Notes: generated by a model from the sequence alone, not told the origin. A stretch of DNA of 64,000 nt from Woeseiaceae bacterium (GCA_021773095.1 JAJFKR010000019.1:35512-99511), one strand, 5' to 3'; counted from the stretch's first letter, positions 11,342-21,408 are shown. Program-made: numbers and translations.

Positions 11342-11345
<4 letters not shown>

Positions 11346-11869
11346 TCCCAGGTTCCATCGCTTTTCGGTGGAGACACAAACATCGTCCGCATCTTCTCGG
11401 CATACTCAGTTTGAACGGCGGTCAGGTCGCCCTCGACTGAAGCAATCTCATAGATCATCTGCAGCATTGAGTCGCTTTGCTCTCGCGAAAAACTGCCCTT
11501 GTTTCTCTCGGCCAGCTTGTCCAACTGTGCGCCAACCAGTTGCGGTGCCGCCAGCAGATGAGCCGCTGACCCGAGAAGATCGGAGGCTTCCCTGTTATCA
11601 AGAGAGAACTTCTCCGAGAACAGCTTCAGCAAGGCCTTTTTTTGCTCAGACGTCAGATCGCCTTCAAGCCTGGCAACTCCAACAATAAGTAATGCCGCAA
11701 TGTGCAACGGTTCTTCGACCGAATAAATAGGGTCACCGTGGTATTGCTGTGACCAGGCTCTGCGCCTTCGCCAATGCCATGGATTAAGCCAGCCGATATC
11801 TATTCCGGCCCGATCCAGCAAATACAAAGTCGTGGCAATGGTCGTTAACAACCCCAATAAAATGTGCAC
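11342..11869 (-). CDS. TerB-like membrane-anchored protein
   Basis: The reading frame is open upstream to 12037, but the likely start is the GTG at about 11869, which has a GGAGG ribosome-binding site six to seven bases in front and gives a product of about 175 residues. That product starts with a hydrophobic anchor ([17 protein letters not shown]), a Trp/Arg-rich linker and then a TerB/DjlA-type helical domain ([21 protein letters not shown] and [15 protein letters not shown]). TerB-like domains occur in tellurite-resistance and stress proteins at membranes; the role here is not known. It overlaps the end of the yyaL-like gene by four bases and follows the orphan at 11887-12303. Confidence 0.7.
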
Positions 11870-11886
11870 AGATGACCTCCCTAGTC

Positions 11887-12303
11887 CTATGGCATTGATT
11901 GACTTCGTCGCTGTAACGCAGCTCCCAGTTGCGGAGAAACATAAAACTCCAACGGTCCCTTCAATCGAATTTGAAAATTGTGGCGACTCTCTTGTTCTTC
12001 TTTGAAGCGAATGCAGTCCCACGGAATCAATGTGCATTCGGGTGCTTTTTTCGGATCCGGTCCGCTGTACACCATCCAGAAGCCATCATCATCCAGCGCT
12101 GCATCAATATAAGCAAACTCGTACAGCCCAAGCGATATTTTCTCGCCAGGAAAAGCAACAGACGATGGGCGCCGATTGGTTTCATAGCGCTTTGCGAGTT
12201 CACGCCAGTCACCCACGTATTTGGCAGGTTCAAACGAGAATGCGGCGACCGCAACGATTCCGAGAATCAAAATGACGCCTAGAGGTGATGCCAGGAAGTC
12301 CAT
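11887..12303 (-). CDS. Small membrane-anchored protein of unknown function
   Basis: The family is not recognised. The 138-residue product has an N-terminal hydrophobic segment (SPLGVILILGIVAVAAFSF, residues 6-24) followed by a soluble domain with a WRELAKRYETNRRPSS segment, a predicted beta-rich middle (GLYEFAYIDAALDDDGFWMVYSG) read in short pieces, and a C-terminal part with PLEFYVSPQL. It lies 17 bases in front of the TerB-like gene and 24 bases after the M23 peptidase gene, so the three minus-strand genes are probably co-transcribed with the large protease at 13277-16075. Confidence 0.7.
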   Translation of the reverse strand: MDFLASPLGVILILGIVAVAAFSFEPAKYVGDWRELAKRYETNRRPSSVAFPGEKISLGLYEFAYIDAALDDDGFWMVYSGPDPKKAPECTLIPWDCIRFKEEQESRHNFQIRLKGPLEFYVSPQLGAALQRRSQSMP

Positions 12304-12327
12304 ACTATAAATAAGCCACGTGGATCT

Positions 12328-13308
12328 TTACGGATAAGCCGTTAGCGCATCGCCGGTCGCGGGAACAACGCTGGTCGAATTCGGACCTTTGAAAATAACC
12401 GGCAGCGACTGCACGGTCAAACCTGAATTCTTTTGCACCGAAAAATGTAAATGCGGTCCGCTGGTAAAACCGGTATTACCGGAATCGGCAATGTATTGTC
12501 CGGCACGCACGCGGTCTCCGGGTTTCACGCGTATCGAATTCCAGTTCAGATGCGCGTACAACGAAAACGTGCCATCGTCGTGCAGGATTCGAATGATATT
12601 CGCGGTCTCCCCATCCCGGGACAAGTCCAGTCCCCCACGAAAATTATCCGAGGCAACATCAAACACGATGCCGCCCCGCGCTGCGAGGATGTCCGTACCT
12701 ACCGGCATTGCAACGTCAACCGCATACACGCTGTCGAGTGTCTGATGGGTTGCCGCCTCCGGGTAAGCTTGTGTGATCGGAAAATTACGTCCTGCCGAGA
12801 ACGGCGCCTGGTAGCCAGCACCAGCCTGATGCACGGCCGTCGGATCGCCGGGCATGTATTCGAATTGATACTCAACAAGCGGCGCATCGACTTCCTGCAG
12901 GACCTCAAGATTCAACAGCAACTGGTCACTGCGCGGGTCGATAACCCAGCGTAAAGCCTGGTCTGGATGCGGATATGACACGCCGGTTATCTCGACGAAC
13001 TTCAGCCGAACTTCAACGGGCGCATGAAATTCATTGTGTGCGACGAACTCGATAGTCGTTCCAAGAACTTCATGTGTCACTGAAAACTCGGGTTCTATGA
13101 AACTGGTTTCCAGCTCAAGCACCTCGATTTTCTTCTCGTCCGTGGGCTTTCGATCCGTGTAGGTCCACTCGCCGTTCTCACCGCGGAATTTGTACATCGT
13201 CTCCGCGGACGTGTAGTTGACGCTCAGCAGTGCCAGTACCGAGATCGACAAGATTAATCGGATTGCTACTGTTGCGTTACGACCCAAGGTCAGTGCGCCT
13301 CCAGCCAT
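12328..13308 (-). CDS. M23-family peptidase with N-terminal DUF4124-like segment
   Basis: The 326-residue product has a signal peptide (AIRLILSISVLALLSVNYTSA) and a DUF4124-like stretch (MYKFRGENGEWTYTDRKP). A middle beta-rich region follows, then a LytM/M23 domain from about residue 175. The M23 domain has YAVDVAMPVGTDILAARGG, SLYAHLNW and the zinc motif PHLHFSV near residue 290. The usual HxxxD ligand pair is changed: the residue four before the Asp is Val, and the nearest upstream His is ten residues before it (THQTLDSVYAVD), a spacing I recall from a subgroup of periplasmic M23 proteins. It probably cleaves peptidoglycan cross-links, though activity is uncertain. Its start overlaps the end of the large protease gene by 32 bases. 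Confidence 0.85.
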   Translation of the reverse strand: MAGGALTLGRNATVAIRLILSISVLALLSVNYTSAETMYKFRGENGEWTYTDRKPTDEKKIEVLELETSFIEPEFSVTHEVLGTTIEFVAHNEFHAPVEVRLKFVEITGVSYPHPDQALRWVIDPRSDQLLLNLEVLQEVDAPLVEYQFEYMPGDPTAVHQAGAGYQAPFSAGRNFPITQAYPEAATHQTLDSVYAVDVAMPVGTDILAARGGIVFDVASDNFRGGLDLSRDGETANIIRILHDDGTFSLYAHLNWNSIRVKPGDRVRAGQYIADSGNTGFTSGPHLHFSVQKNSGLTVQSLPVIFKGPNSTSVVPATGDALTAYP

Positions 13309-16075
13309 TGTCCTTACGATGAATTTCGTAGGCCGGCCAGTACTGTGTATCGAGTTTAAGCGTGATGACCTCTATGGTGCCGTTCCAGGTGACGGTTTTT
13401 AGACGCACCGATTCCTGGTGTTCGATGTCTTTCACGACATCGACGAATGCCTGCAAGTTTGGGGTCGGTGTTTCGTTCACCTCCACAACGCGCCGTCCCG
13501 CCCAGAGGCCATAGCGCGTAGACGGTGAGCCGTAGTTAAAATAAGCGACATAAACGCCGTTGGTTGCAACACCACGTTGCGCCGCCATCGCGCGATGCGG
13601 GTCTTGCAACAATGCTCCTGCCCACGACATGGCCCGATCGATACCGCGCCCCGATAACGCCGCCGTCTTCATGGTGAGTTCCTGCACCGCATCATTACGC
13701 CAGACAGTGACCACAACTTCCGGCTTTTGCACAGCATTTTCGAGTGCTCGGTACGAAGTCACGACCTCACCATCGATCGCGAGAACCATGTCGCCATTCC
13801 TGAGCAACCGGGCCGCATCAGTATCAGCGACCAGACGTGTGACGCTCAACGCTCTCCGTCGTACAGGATTATTCTCCTCCAGGCGCGCTATCCATTCTTC
13901 GTCAACGCCCATCTTGCGAGCCGCAAACAGCGGCGCATAAACGAATTCTGCCTCGAGCGAATAAAATGGCCGGCCTTCCCTGACGGTATCGAGGAATTGC
14001 GAAATCACTTCACTGCCAACACCACGATTGAACTGTGCGCCGTCACTGCCTGACTGCAGTACGAAACTTGACCAACTGGCTAATACACGACCCTTTTTGT
14101 CAACCAGTACACCGTCATAATCCGTTGGCGCGGTTACCAGATCGATGCCTTCAATATTCGAATCGCGAAAGCGCAATGTTCTCGATAGTGGCAACAACAA
14201 TGGATCGACTGACGAAACGGTACTGTGCTGATGCACGAGCTGATGATCGCCTTTGATGCCAACAACCCAAACATCGTCGCCAGGTTTCAACGGTTTCGTA
14301 TTGAATTCCGCGCTCCTGACTGGCGTATCGCCGATACTCCTCGGATCGTAAGATACGATGGCGAAATTGTGCAGCGGATGCAGTTGTTCGATTTTTCCCT
14401 CGACCTCAAGAGAACCAGCGAATGTGATTTTTACATCGCCAATTGCGATCGGCACGGTATTTCGATCAACAACCACATAGCCGCGCTCTTTATCAACGAT
14501 GAGTCCCGTGCCGTAATAATTTCTTTCCGAAACACCGGATAATGTGTAGGGCAGATCGAACGTTACAACAACCAGTGATGGTGAGATTTTCTTAAGGCGC
14601 GGATCGTCATAGGATTTCAGCCGTGTGTTGCCAACCTCTATCGCCGGTGGCGGAGGGCCGTCGGCCAGTGCCCGACATGGCCATGATCCGGTACTGTCAT
14701 CTCGAACGCATCGCCGCGCCGGAAACCAGACGCGGTCCATATCCAGCAATCGCACGACTGAATTTTGAGGATTCTCCATATTGACGTAGCGAACCTGAGC
14801 CCGCTCGCCGTCCGCGAGCTGGTTCAGCGCCGCTTCAAAATCATCCAGATCGTCAATCACTGCGCCATCCATCTCAACGATCACCGCGCCTCGGGGAATT
14901 GCAGATTTCGAAAACAGGTATCCCGGATTGGCAACGTACACACCGGTCGCCTGTCGGTTGTAATGTCTCGCTTGCTGATAGGACAGCTTGTTTACGATGC
15001 CATCACCGAATTCGATGTATTCATCCGGTGTAATTGAGTGCAAATCATCAACGCTGACTTTGCTGACGACAGTGCGACCGCCACGCTCGACTTCTATTTC
15101 GATTTCCTGGCCCACGTGACCATCCAGTACGGCTTCCAGCGGAATAAATTCCGTGATCATTACGCCGTTGACTCGAATCAGAATATCGCCCGGTGCCAGC
15201 TTGCCCGTGGCGAATGACTTCGGGATGACCTGTTCAACGACCAGCATGCTCGTTTGACTGGAGTCTTTCGAACGCGCCAAACGTTCAGACTCGGACGTTA
15301 GTCCCAATCGCTTCAACTCATCGAAGGGTTTGCTTTGAAAAGTGGTTTGCAGCGTGCCACGCAGCACCGGGTCCCCTTCCCGAATTTTCTGAAGTGCGCG
15401 ATCGATACGATTCAGCGGCAGAAAGAAACTACTGGCCGCCGAGCTGTTCGCGCCCGCATTCAGTGCGACGACTTCGCCATCTATGTTGACCACGGGCGAA
15501 CCCGATGACCCACCCGAAGTACCCGACGCCGCCTGGTAGTAAAAGGTATTAAAGTCGTTGTACTTACCACGCCCGTAACTCGGTGCTTTGCGATCCAGCC
15601 TCGCGATCGTTCCTGCGAGAATGGAAAGTTGCTCGCCGGCATCGTTGCCGATCACCCTGATCTCTTTGCCGATCCCGGCACCGCCCGGAACCAACGGCAG
15701 CTCTGCCGGTTCGATGTACTGCAGTTCCGCCGGGTCATAACGAAAAAAACCAAAATCATGAACGGGATCACGATAAACCGGTGTCAACCGAACCTCTTCA
15801 TTATTCTGGAAGATCGCCTCGGCAATGACCGGGCCCGGTGTTACAACGTGACGATTGGTGAGGATAATTCCGCGCTCCGCATCGACGACAAATCCGGTCG
15901 CTTGCGAAGAGGAGTTCCATTCCGTATCGAATGCTCGCGTGCTATCCACGCGTATCGACACCACGCCTGAGGAAATACGCTCAAGCGTTTCCGTCCACTC
16001 GGTGTCTTCGGCAGCTATCGCTGCCATGCTTGCGAGCAGCAAAACAGCTGCTGCCAGTATCCTGACCTTTGTCAT
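13277..16075 (-). CDS. Large periplasmic HtrA-like serine protease with a second, degenerate protease domain
   Basis: The 932-residue product has a signal peptide (VRILAAAVLLLASMAAIAA) and a trypsin-like domain (~35-245) with an intact triad: H76 in TNRHVV, D107 in HDFGFFRYD and S191 in GTSGGSSGSPV. Two PDZ-like domains follow (~255-350 and ~355-455). A second protease fold (~500-710) begins YYGTGLIVDKERGYVV, but the His position reads VVDRNTVP, the Asp position HNFAIVSYD and the Ser position PTDYDGVLVD, so all three catalytic residues are lost. Two further PDZ-like segments close the protein. This layout resembles plant Deg7 and yeast Nma111. It is the first gene of the set running down to the TerB-like gene. 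Confidence 0.88.
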   Translation of the reverse strand: MTKVRILAAAVLLLASMAAIAAEDTEWTETLERISSGVVSIRVDSTRAFDTEWNSSSQATGFVVDAERGIILTNRHVVTPGPVIAEAIFQNNEEVRLTPVYRDPVHDFGFFRYDPAELQYIEPAELPLVPGGAGIGKEIRVIGNDAGEQLSILAGTIARLDRKAPSYGRGKYNDFNTFYYQAASGTSGGSSGSPVVNIDGEVVALNAGANSSAASSFFLPLNRIDRALQKIREGDPVLRGTLQTTFQSKPFDELKRLGLTSESERLARSKDSSQTSMLVVEQVIPKSFATGKLAPGDILIRVNGVMITEFIPLEAVLDGHVGQEIEIEVERGGRTVVSKVSVDDLHSITPDEYIEFGDGIVNKLSYQQARHYNRQATGVYVANPGYLFSKSAIPRGAVIVEMDGAVIDDLDDFEAALNQLADGERAQVRYVNMENPQNSVVRLLDMDRVWFPARRCVRDDSTGSWPCRALADGPPPPAIEVGNTRLKSYDDPRLKKISPSLVVVTFDLPYTLSGVSERNYYGTGLIVDKERGYVVVDRNTVPIAIGDVKITFAGSLEVEGKIEQLHPLHNFAIVSYDPRSIGDTPVRSAEFNTKPLKPGDDVWVVGIKGDHQLVHQHSTVSSVDPLLLPLSRTLRFRDSNIEGIDLVTAPTDYDGVLVDKKGRVLASWSSFVLQSGSDGAQFNRGVGSEVISQFLDTVREGRPFYSLEAEFVYAPLFAARKMGVDEEWIARLEENNPVRRRALSVTRLVADTDAARLLRNGDMVLAIDGEVVTSYRALENAVQKPEVVVTVWRNDAVQELTMKTAALSGRGIDRAMSWAGALLQDPHRAMAAQRGVATNGVYVAYFNYGSPSTRYGLWAGRRVVEVNETPTPNLQAFVDVVKDIEHQESVRLKTVTWNGTIEVITLKLDTQYWPAYEIHRKDNGWRRTDLGS

Positions 16076-16187
16076 AGTCTTCCTGAATGATTCCGGGCTG
16101 ACCGCCCACCCATACTACTCTCGACTGTCTCGGCACTCAGCGGTTCCCTATTTCAACAAAATCAGGAAGTAAGTGCGAACACGCGGA

Positions 16188-17669
16188 TCACGTTTCTTCG
16201 GGTCTGTAGGCTAAATCCAGTTGCCGGGCCGCTTTGACATCGTCCAGGCGCCTCACTGGCAGGGTATAGGGCGCATCCTTGAATTCGGTGCCCTGTTTGG
16301 CGGCTGTCACGATTTCGATCATAGCCGTGACGAAATTATCCAGCGTTTCCTTGCTTTCGGTCTCAGTCGGCTCGATAAGCAGACATTCCGGTACCAGCAA
16401 CGGGAAATAGGTAGTCGGTGCGTGATAATTCTTGTCGAGCAATGCCTTGGCGATATCCATGGCCGTCAGATTGACTGACTTCGCCTCACGCCTTAGGGTC
16501 ACGATGAATTCGTGACTTGCACGTCGCGTTGGGAAGGCCAGCTCGAACCCGGCGTCACGCAGTCGCGCTGCAAGATAGTTGGCGTTCAGCGTCGCGTACT
16601 CGGAGACACGTTCCATGCCGTCTCGGCCGAGCATGCGCATGTACACATACGCCCTTAACAAGACCCCGGAGTTACCCATGAATCCGGACAAGCGGCCGAT
16701 ACTTTGCGGCAGATCTGCTTCGGATAGCCAGTTGTACACCGTCTCGCCACCAACCTCCTTACTCCCGACGACCGGTATCGGCATAAACGGCAATAATCGA
16801 TCATTCACGCCAACCGCGCCCGAGCCGGGCCCACCTCCACCGTGCGGCGTCGAAAAAGTCTTGTGAAGATTCATATGGATGACATCAAAGTCCATGTCAC
16901 CGGGTCTCACTTTGCCGAGAATCGCATTGAGATTTGCGCCGTCGTAGTACAGCAATCCGCCCGCTTCGTGGACGAGATCGGCAACCTCTTCGATACGGCG
17001 TTCGAATACGCCCAGCGTCGACGGATTGGTCAGCATGATGCCGGCCGTCTGCGGCCCAACGGCGGCTTTCAGGGCGTCGAAGTCGATATCACCTTCAGGT
17101 CCCGTCGGTACTTCCCTGACGGCGCAACCGCACATAGTCGCCGTCGCCGGGTTCGTGCCGTGGGCGGCATCCGGGCAGATGATTTCTGTACGCCCGTGAT
17201 CTCCGCGCGCTTCGTGATAAGCCTTGATCATGGCGACGCCGGCAAATTCACCTTGCGCGCCGGCCATCGGTGTCAATGAAACACCTTTCATGCCCGTGAC
17301 ATCTTTGAGCATTTCCTGCAATTCGAACATGCAGCTGAGAAAGCCCTGTCCGTGGCTGGAAGGAGCCAGTGGATGGCGGCCGGCAAACTCAGGCAACAGT
17401 GCCAGGGCGTTACATGCGCGTGGGTTGTACTTCATCGTGCATGAGCCGAGCGGGTAAAACTGCGTGTCGATCGAGAAGTTCATTTGCGACAGGCGCGTAA
17501 AGTGGCGCACGGTTTGCAGCTCTGATGCTTCCGGCAGACGCGGTTTATCGTCTCGCAACATCGACTCCGGAATCGCTGATACTGCTGCATCGGCAGGCGC
17601 TTGAGCGAAGGCGCGCCGCCCGGAGCGGGATTTGTCAAAAATCAGATTGCTGTTTGTCGGATCACTCAT
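16188..17669 (-). CDS. gcvPB: Glycine dehydrogenase (decarboxylating) subunit 2, GcvPB
   Basis: GcvPB is the PLP-binding subunit of the two-subunit P-protein, which decarboxylates glycine and passes the aminomethyl group to the lipoyl arm of GcvH. The PLP lysine lies in [16 protein letters not shown]. The N-terminal [19 protein letters not shown] is typical of the family and fixes the ATG at 17669; a start five codons upstream is possible but less likely. The start overlaps the tpx stop by 8 bases. It is the last gene of the riboswitch-controlled gcvT-gcvH-gcvPA-tpx-gcvPB operon. Confidence 0.96.
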   Translation of the reverse strand: MSDPTNSNLIFDKSRSGRRAFAQAPADAAVSAIPESMLRDDKPRLPEASELQTVRHFTRLSQMNFSIDTQFYPLGSCTMKYNPRACNALALLPEFAGRHPLAPSSHGQGFLSCMFELQEMLKDVTGMKGVSLTPMAGAQGEFAGVAMIKAYHEARGDHGRTEIICPDAAHGTNPATATMCGCAVREVPTGPEGDIDFDALKAAVGPQTAGIMLTNPSTLGVFERRIEEVADLVHEAGGLLYYDGANLNAILGKVRPGDMDFDVIHMNLHKTFSTPHGGGGPGSGAVGVNDRLLPFMPIPVVGSKEVGGETVYNWLSEADLPQSIGRLSGFMGNSGVLLRAYVYMRMLGRDGMERVSEYATLNANYLAARLRDAGFELAFPTRRASHEFIVTLRREAKSVNLTAMDIAKALLDKNYHAPTTYFPLLVPECLLIEPTETESKETLDNFVTAMIEIVTAAKQGTEFKDAPYTLPVRRLDDVKAARQLDLAYRPEET

Positions 17670-18177
17670 CGATCTCAATTCCAAGTGCGCGGATGGCTGC
17701 GCGATAATCGGGCTCTATGGAGATGTCCTCAATTTGCTCGGCGTACACGACGGTATTGTTTTCATCCAGCACGACCACCGCGCGAGCAAACATACCGGCA
17801 AGCGGACCATCAACGATCTGTACACCATAATTTTCGCCAAACCCGGCATGGCGAATCGCAGACAGTCCAATAACGTTCTGCAGTCCATGCTCTTCCTGAA
17901 ACCGCTTGTGCGCAAACGGCAAGTCGTAGGAAACCATCAGCATGGCGATGTCCTCGATCTCTTCAGCCAGTTGGTCGAACTTGATGACAGACTTCGCGCA
18001 CACGGGTCTGTCGATGCTGGCGAAAATATTCAGCACCTTTCGCATCCCCATCCAGTTCGCAAACGATACGTTTTGCAAGTCTGTGTTGACCAGCGAAACA
18101 TCGGGAGCGTAACTACCTACCACCGGCAGTTCACCGTGCGTGCGATAGCTCGCATTCTTGTATTGAATTTTGGCCAT
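17662..18177 (-). CDS. tpx: Thiol peroxidase (Tpx-type peroxiredoxin) lacking the resolving cysteine
   Basis: The 171-residue product matches the Tpx family throughout: [17 protein letters not shown] with the peroxidatic Cys60, [30 protein letters not shown] and EPDYRAAI. In typical Tpx the resolving cysteine follows in a DLPFAxxRFC context; here that position is Gln (HKRFQEEHG). Cys60 is the only cysteine in the whole protein, so it must work by a one-cysteine cycle with an external thiol. It sits inside the glycine-cleavage operon, 11 bases after gcvPA and overlapping gcvPB. It may therefore protect the lipoyl and dihydrolipoyl machinery; that role is inference. Confidence 0.93.
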   Translation of the reverse strand: MAKIQYKNASYRTHGELPVVGSYAPDVSLVNTDLQNVSFANWMGMRKVLNIFASIDRPVCAKSVIKFDQLAEEIEDIAMLMVSYDLPFAHKRFQEEHGLQNVIGLSAIRHAGFGENYGVQIVDGPLAGMFARAVVVLDENNTVVYAEQIEDISIEPDYRAAIRALGIEIDE

Positions 18178-18188
18178 TGGCTTCCCTG

Positions 18189-19547
18189 TTACGCGCTGTC
18201 ACCGGACATGACAACAGCAAATGCTGCGACGTATGCTTCTATATCGGCCGCCGTTTTGGTTTCTGTCGCACAAACGAGCAACGCATCCGTGCCGACGACA
18301 GACGTGATATCGAGGCCACCAAGAATGTCCCGATCAGCCAGTGCTGCCAGTATCGGTGCAACCGACCGGTCCAGCTTCAGCGCCACCTCGTGGAAGAACG
18401 GTCCGTCATAGAGCCGGTCAACTCCCTCAATCCCGCAAAGCCCATCGATCAGCAACGTCGTATTGGCCTGTGAGGTATGAGCAACACTCTTGAGTCCTTC
18501 GTATCCCAGCAAAGACATATAAATCGTCGCGGCGGTCACCATCAGACCCTGATTCGTACAAATGTTCGACGTCGCTTTCGAGCGTCGGATGTGCTGCTCG
18601 CGCGCCTGCAACGTCAAAGCGAAACCAGGATTTCCATCGAGATCGGTCGTGCGTCCGACGATGCGTCCCGGCATTTGACGAACGTGTTTTTGCTTGCACG
18701 TCATGAATCCGAAATACGGCCCACCCGACGACATCGGCACGCCCAGCGGCTGACCTTCTCCTATTGCGATATCAGCACCCTCTTCGCCCCACTGCCCGGG
18801 GGGCTTGAGAAGCGCCAGCGAGGTCGGGTTCACGATGCTGATCAGCAGCGCACCCTCTGCGCGTGCCCAATCGGTCAGCCGATCCACATCCTCAAGCGTA
18901 CCCACGAATGATGGCTGTTGCACGACGACGGCGACGGGTTCCTTGTCTTCCGGCAGTTGAGAGAAATCAATGTTTCCAGTGCTTGCATCCTGCGGTAATC
19001 GCTCGAACGCAAGTCCCTGCGCACCAGCGATAGCCGCCGCAACCTGTTCGTAAACCGGGTTCACACCCGGCGCCAGCAGGATTCGACCTGTCTTGACACG
19101 GCGATTCGCGCGCACGGCCATGAGCGATGCTTCGGCCAGCGCGGACGCGCCGTCATACAAGGAGGCATTGCTAACGTCGAGTCCAGTCAGCTCTGTGATC
19201 ATCGTCTGGTACTCGTAGATCACCTGCAGCGTGCCCTGACTCGCCTCCGCCTGGTAGGGGGTGTACGCACTATAGAACTCACCGCGTGTTGCGATATCCC
19301 AGACGGCCGTCGGTATATGATGCTCGTACGCGCCCGCACCGATGAAACACATGGGCGAGCCATCCATTTTTGCGCGTTGCCGCATAAGCCTCGCGATTTC
19401 CATCTCGTTCATCGCCTCCGGCACATGTGCCAGCTGCTCGATCATCAGCTCTCTGGGTATCTCGTCAAACAGGTCGGCTATGGAATCGGCGCCGATCGTC
19501 TCGAGCATTTCACGCGTGTCTTTCTCTGTGTGAGGTATGAATGGCAT
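18189..19547 (-). CDS. gcvPA: Glycine dehydrogenase (decarboxylating) subunit 1, GcvPA
   Basis: GcvPA is the non-PLP partner subunit of the two-part P-protein. The 452-residue product starts [19 protein letters not shown] and has the family segments [36 protein letters not shown] and [18 protein letters not shown]. Enteric bacteria use one fused GcvP; the split form here is a useful lineage marker. It is the third gene of the operon, 21 bases after gcvH and 11 bases before tpx. Confidence 0.96.
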   Translation of the reverse strand: MPFIPHTEKDTREMLETIGADSIADLFDEIPRELMIEQLAHVPEAMNEMEIARLMRQRAKMDGSPMCFIGAGAYEHHIPTAVWDIATRGEFYSAYTPYQAEASQGTLQVIYEYQTMITELTGLDVSNASLYDGASALAEASLMAVRANRRVKTGRILLAPGVNPVYEQVAAAIAGAQGLAFERLPQDASTGNIDFSQLPEDKEPVAVVVQQPSFVGTLEDVDRLTDWARAEGALLISIVNPTSLALLKPPGQWGEEGADIAIGEGQPLGVPMSSGGPYFGFMTCKQKHVRQMPGRIVGRTTDLDGNPGFALTLQAREQHIRRSKATSNICTNQGLMVTAATIYMSLLGYEGLKSVAHTSQANTTLLIDGLCGIEGVDRLYDGPFFHEVALKLDRSVAPILAALADRDILGGLDITSVVGTDALLVCATETKTAADIEAYVAAFAVVMSGDSA

Positions 19548-19568
19548 TGCGTATCTCTTCGAAAAGAC

Positions 19569-19964
19569 TCAGTCGTCCAGCTCGTCAATAAACTGCTGAT
19601 AGTCGTCCGGCGACATGAGTGCACCTTCATCCATGCCGTCGGATGGCTGCATGCGAACGATCCAGCCATCGCCGTAGGGATCCGAGTTGATTTTTTCCGG
19701 GTCGTCGGACAGTCCTTCATTGACGGCGGTGATATTGCCACCGATCGGCGCGTACACATCGGAAGCGGCCTTGACGGACTCAACAACCGCCATATCTCCG
19801 CCTTCGTCAACGTCCTGCGCGACTTCGGGCAGCTCGACGTAAACCAGGTCGCCAAGGGCACCTTGCGCATGGTCGGTAATGCCAATGGTCACTGAGCCAT
19901 CGTCCTCGCGTCGCAGCCACTCGTGGTCCTTCGTGTACAAAAGATCTCCAGGTAAATCACTCAT
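19569..19964 (-). CDS. gcvH: Glycine cleavage system H protein
   Basis: GcvH carries the lipoyl arm that shuttles the aminomethyl group between the P, T and L proteins. The start is set at the ATG at 19964 (MSDLPGDLLYTKDHEWLR), giving the normal length of 131; the frame is open upstream but runs into gcvT. The lipoylated lysine is K65 in VVESVKAASDVYAPI. Other landmarks are HAQGALGDLVYVELPE and GWIVRMQPS. It follows gcvT by 13 bases. Confidence 0.97.
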   Translation of the reverse strand: MSDLPGDLLYTKDHEWLRREDDGSVTIGITDHAQGALGDLVYVELPEVAQDVDEGGDMAVVESVKAASDVYAPIGGNITAVNEGLSDDPEKINSDPYGDGWIVRMQPSDGMDEGALMSPDDYQQFIDELDD

Positions 19965-19977
19965 TGTGTCTATTCCT

Positions 19978-21069
19978 TCAAGTGTCGATTTGTATTTTTC
20001 CATTGCGAACGAACGGCGTTTTGACGATGCGTACGTTCAACAACCTGCCTCTGACTTCAACCTGAGCCCGGTCATAGTCGCCTGCCGGCACTCGGGCCAG
20101 TGCGATCGATCTGCCGATGGTTGGCGAAAAACCACCACTCGTGATTTCGCCCTCGCCGACGCCTTCGACAACAACCTTTTGATGGTTTCTCAGCACACCG
20201 CGCTCTTCCAGCAACAGTCCGACAAAACGCTGCTTCGACGGATTATCGCGCAATGCCTGCAAAGCCGCACGGCCGATAAAATCGCGATCCCCAGGCTCCC
20301 ATGCGACGGTCCAGTCAAGCCCGGCTTCGAGTGGCGACACCGATTCATCCATATCGGTGCCGTAGAGATTCATCGCCGCTTCCAGGCGCAGCGTATCCCT
20401 GGCCCCGAGACCGCAAGGCACAACGCCCGCCGCCAGCAGACGATCCCACACGCCAGGCGCTTGTGCCGCAGGCAGGCATATCTCCCAACCGTCTTCGCCG
20501 GTATAGCCGGTCCGCGCAATGAACCAGTCACCGCCCAGCATGCCGAAAAATGGCTTCATCGCCATCGCGGCATCGCGGTAATCGGGAGCAACGCAGGGTG
20601 CGGCGAGCTCTCTCGCATTCGGTCCCTGTACCGCGATCATCGCCAGCTCAGCACGCTCATTGACCGCAATATCGAACGCACCGGCCTGCTCCCGGATCCA
20701 TGCAAGATCCTTGATGCGAGTAGCAGCATTGACGACCAGACGATAGTCTGTATCGGACAGGTAATAGATGATGAGATCATCAATTACGCCACCTCTTGGG
20801 TTCAGCATGGCCGTGTAGAGCGCCTTGCCGTATTCGGAAAGCCTGGCGACGTCGTTCGCGACCAGGTATTGCAAGAACTCGCGGACACGTTTGCCGGCGA
20901 GATCAACAATCGTCATGTGCGAAACATCGAACACGCCGGCATTCCCGCGCACCGCGTGATGCTCTTCTTTTTGCGAGCCGTAATGCAGCGGCATATCCCA
21001 GCCGCCGAAATCGACGATGCGGGCATCGGCGTCAACGTGTTTGTCGTAAAGCGGTGTTTTGGATCCCAT
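19978..21069 (-). CDS. gcvT: Aminomethyltransferase GcvT (T protein)
   Basis: GcvT releases ammonia from the aminomethyl-lipoyl arm and makes 5,10-methylenetetrahydrofolate. The 363-residue protein begins with [24 protein letters not shown] and has [42 protein letters not shown] and a C-terminal barrel ending [13 protein letters not shown]. Length fits the family. It is the first gene of the operon and lies about 60 bases downstream of the tandem glycine riboswitch. Confidence 0.97.
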   Translation of the reverse strand: MGSKTPLYDKHVDADARIVDFGGWDMPLHYGSQKEEHHAVRGNAGVFDVSHMTIVDLAGKRVREFLQYLVANDVARLSEYGKALYTAMLNPRGGVIDDLIIYYLSDTDYRLVVNAATRIKDLAWIREQAGAFDIAVNERAELAMIAVQGPNARELAAPCVAPDYRDAAMAMKPFFGMLGGDWFIARTGYTGEDGWEICLPAAQAPGVWDRLLAAGVVPCGLGARDTLRLEAAMNLYGTDMDESVSPLEAGLDWTVAWEPGDRDFIGRAALQALRDNPSKQRFVGLLLEERGVLRNHQKVVVEGVGEGEITSGGFSPTIGRSIALARVPAGDYDRAQVEVRGRLLNVRIVKTPFVRNGKIQIDT

Positions 21070-21131
21070 TGGCTCTCATCTCTCAAATTCATCGAACAAA
21101 ACTAAAGCGCAGCAGACGCTTGCGGTCTGCC

Positions 21132-21312
21132 GCCCCTCTGTCCTTTGATACCTGAGAGATCAATGATTCTTGCGAATCACATACCCCTTCGGTGGGCCGA
21201 CTCGGCCGCTCTCCAGAGCTAATCAGCGTACTCAGTCCTTTTGCCTGAGCGTTTCCGGGCGTGTTGCGCCTTCGGCGCCTCGATCGAACGAGGTCTCTTC
21301 TGAGCACGCTAT
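21132..21312 (-). ncRNA. Tandem glycine riboswitch
   Basis: Read on the minus strand, two glycine aptamers follow each other. The first carries AGAAGAGACC, GGCGCCGAAGGCGCAA and GCTCAGGCAAAAGGACTGAG. The second carries CTGGAGAGCGGC, CCACCGAAGGGGTA and TCTCAGGTATCAAAGGACAG. These are the conserved GAGAG, CCGAAGG and CTCAGG-AAAGGAC blocks of the glycine riboswitch class, here in the usual two-aptamer form. It precedes gcvT by about 60 bases. Downstream (about 21098-21122) there is a GCAGAC/GTCTGC hairpin followed by a T-rich stretch that could act as expression platform. Confidence 0.93.
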
Positions 21313-21327
21313 GGATTAGTGCGCGCA

Positions 21328-21333
21328 ATCATA
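21328..21333 (-). promoter_or_regulatory. Probable -10 box of the glycine-cleavage operon
   Basis: The minus strand reads TATGAT here, which would place the transcript start near 21320, just before the first aptamer of the riboswitch. The -35 region is weak (TGGCAA-like). The call rests mainly on position. Confidence 0.4.
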
Positions 21334-21408
21334 GCCAAGCGGGTGCCCGGTTGCCAGCGATCAATCGGCAAGTAACAATGCCGGGCAATTGAATCAGGGA
21401 CTTCCGCT

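Noticed and set aside
19879..21105. 408-codon plus-strand frame opposite gcvT
   Set aside because: Long only because of GC-rich codon bias in gcvT; no family sequence and it would overlap a complete conserved gene.
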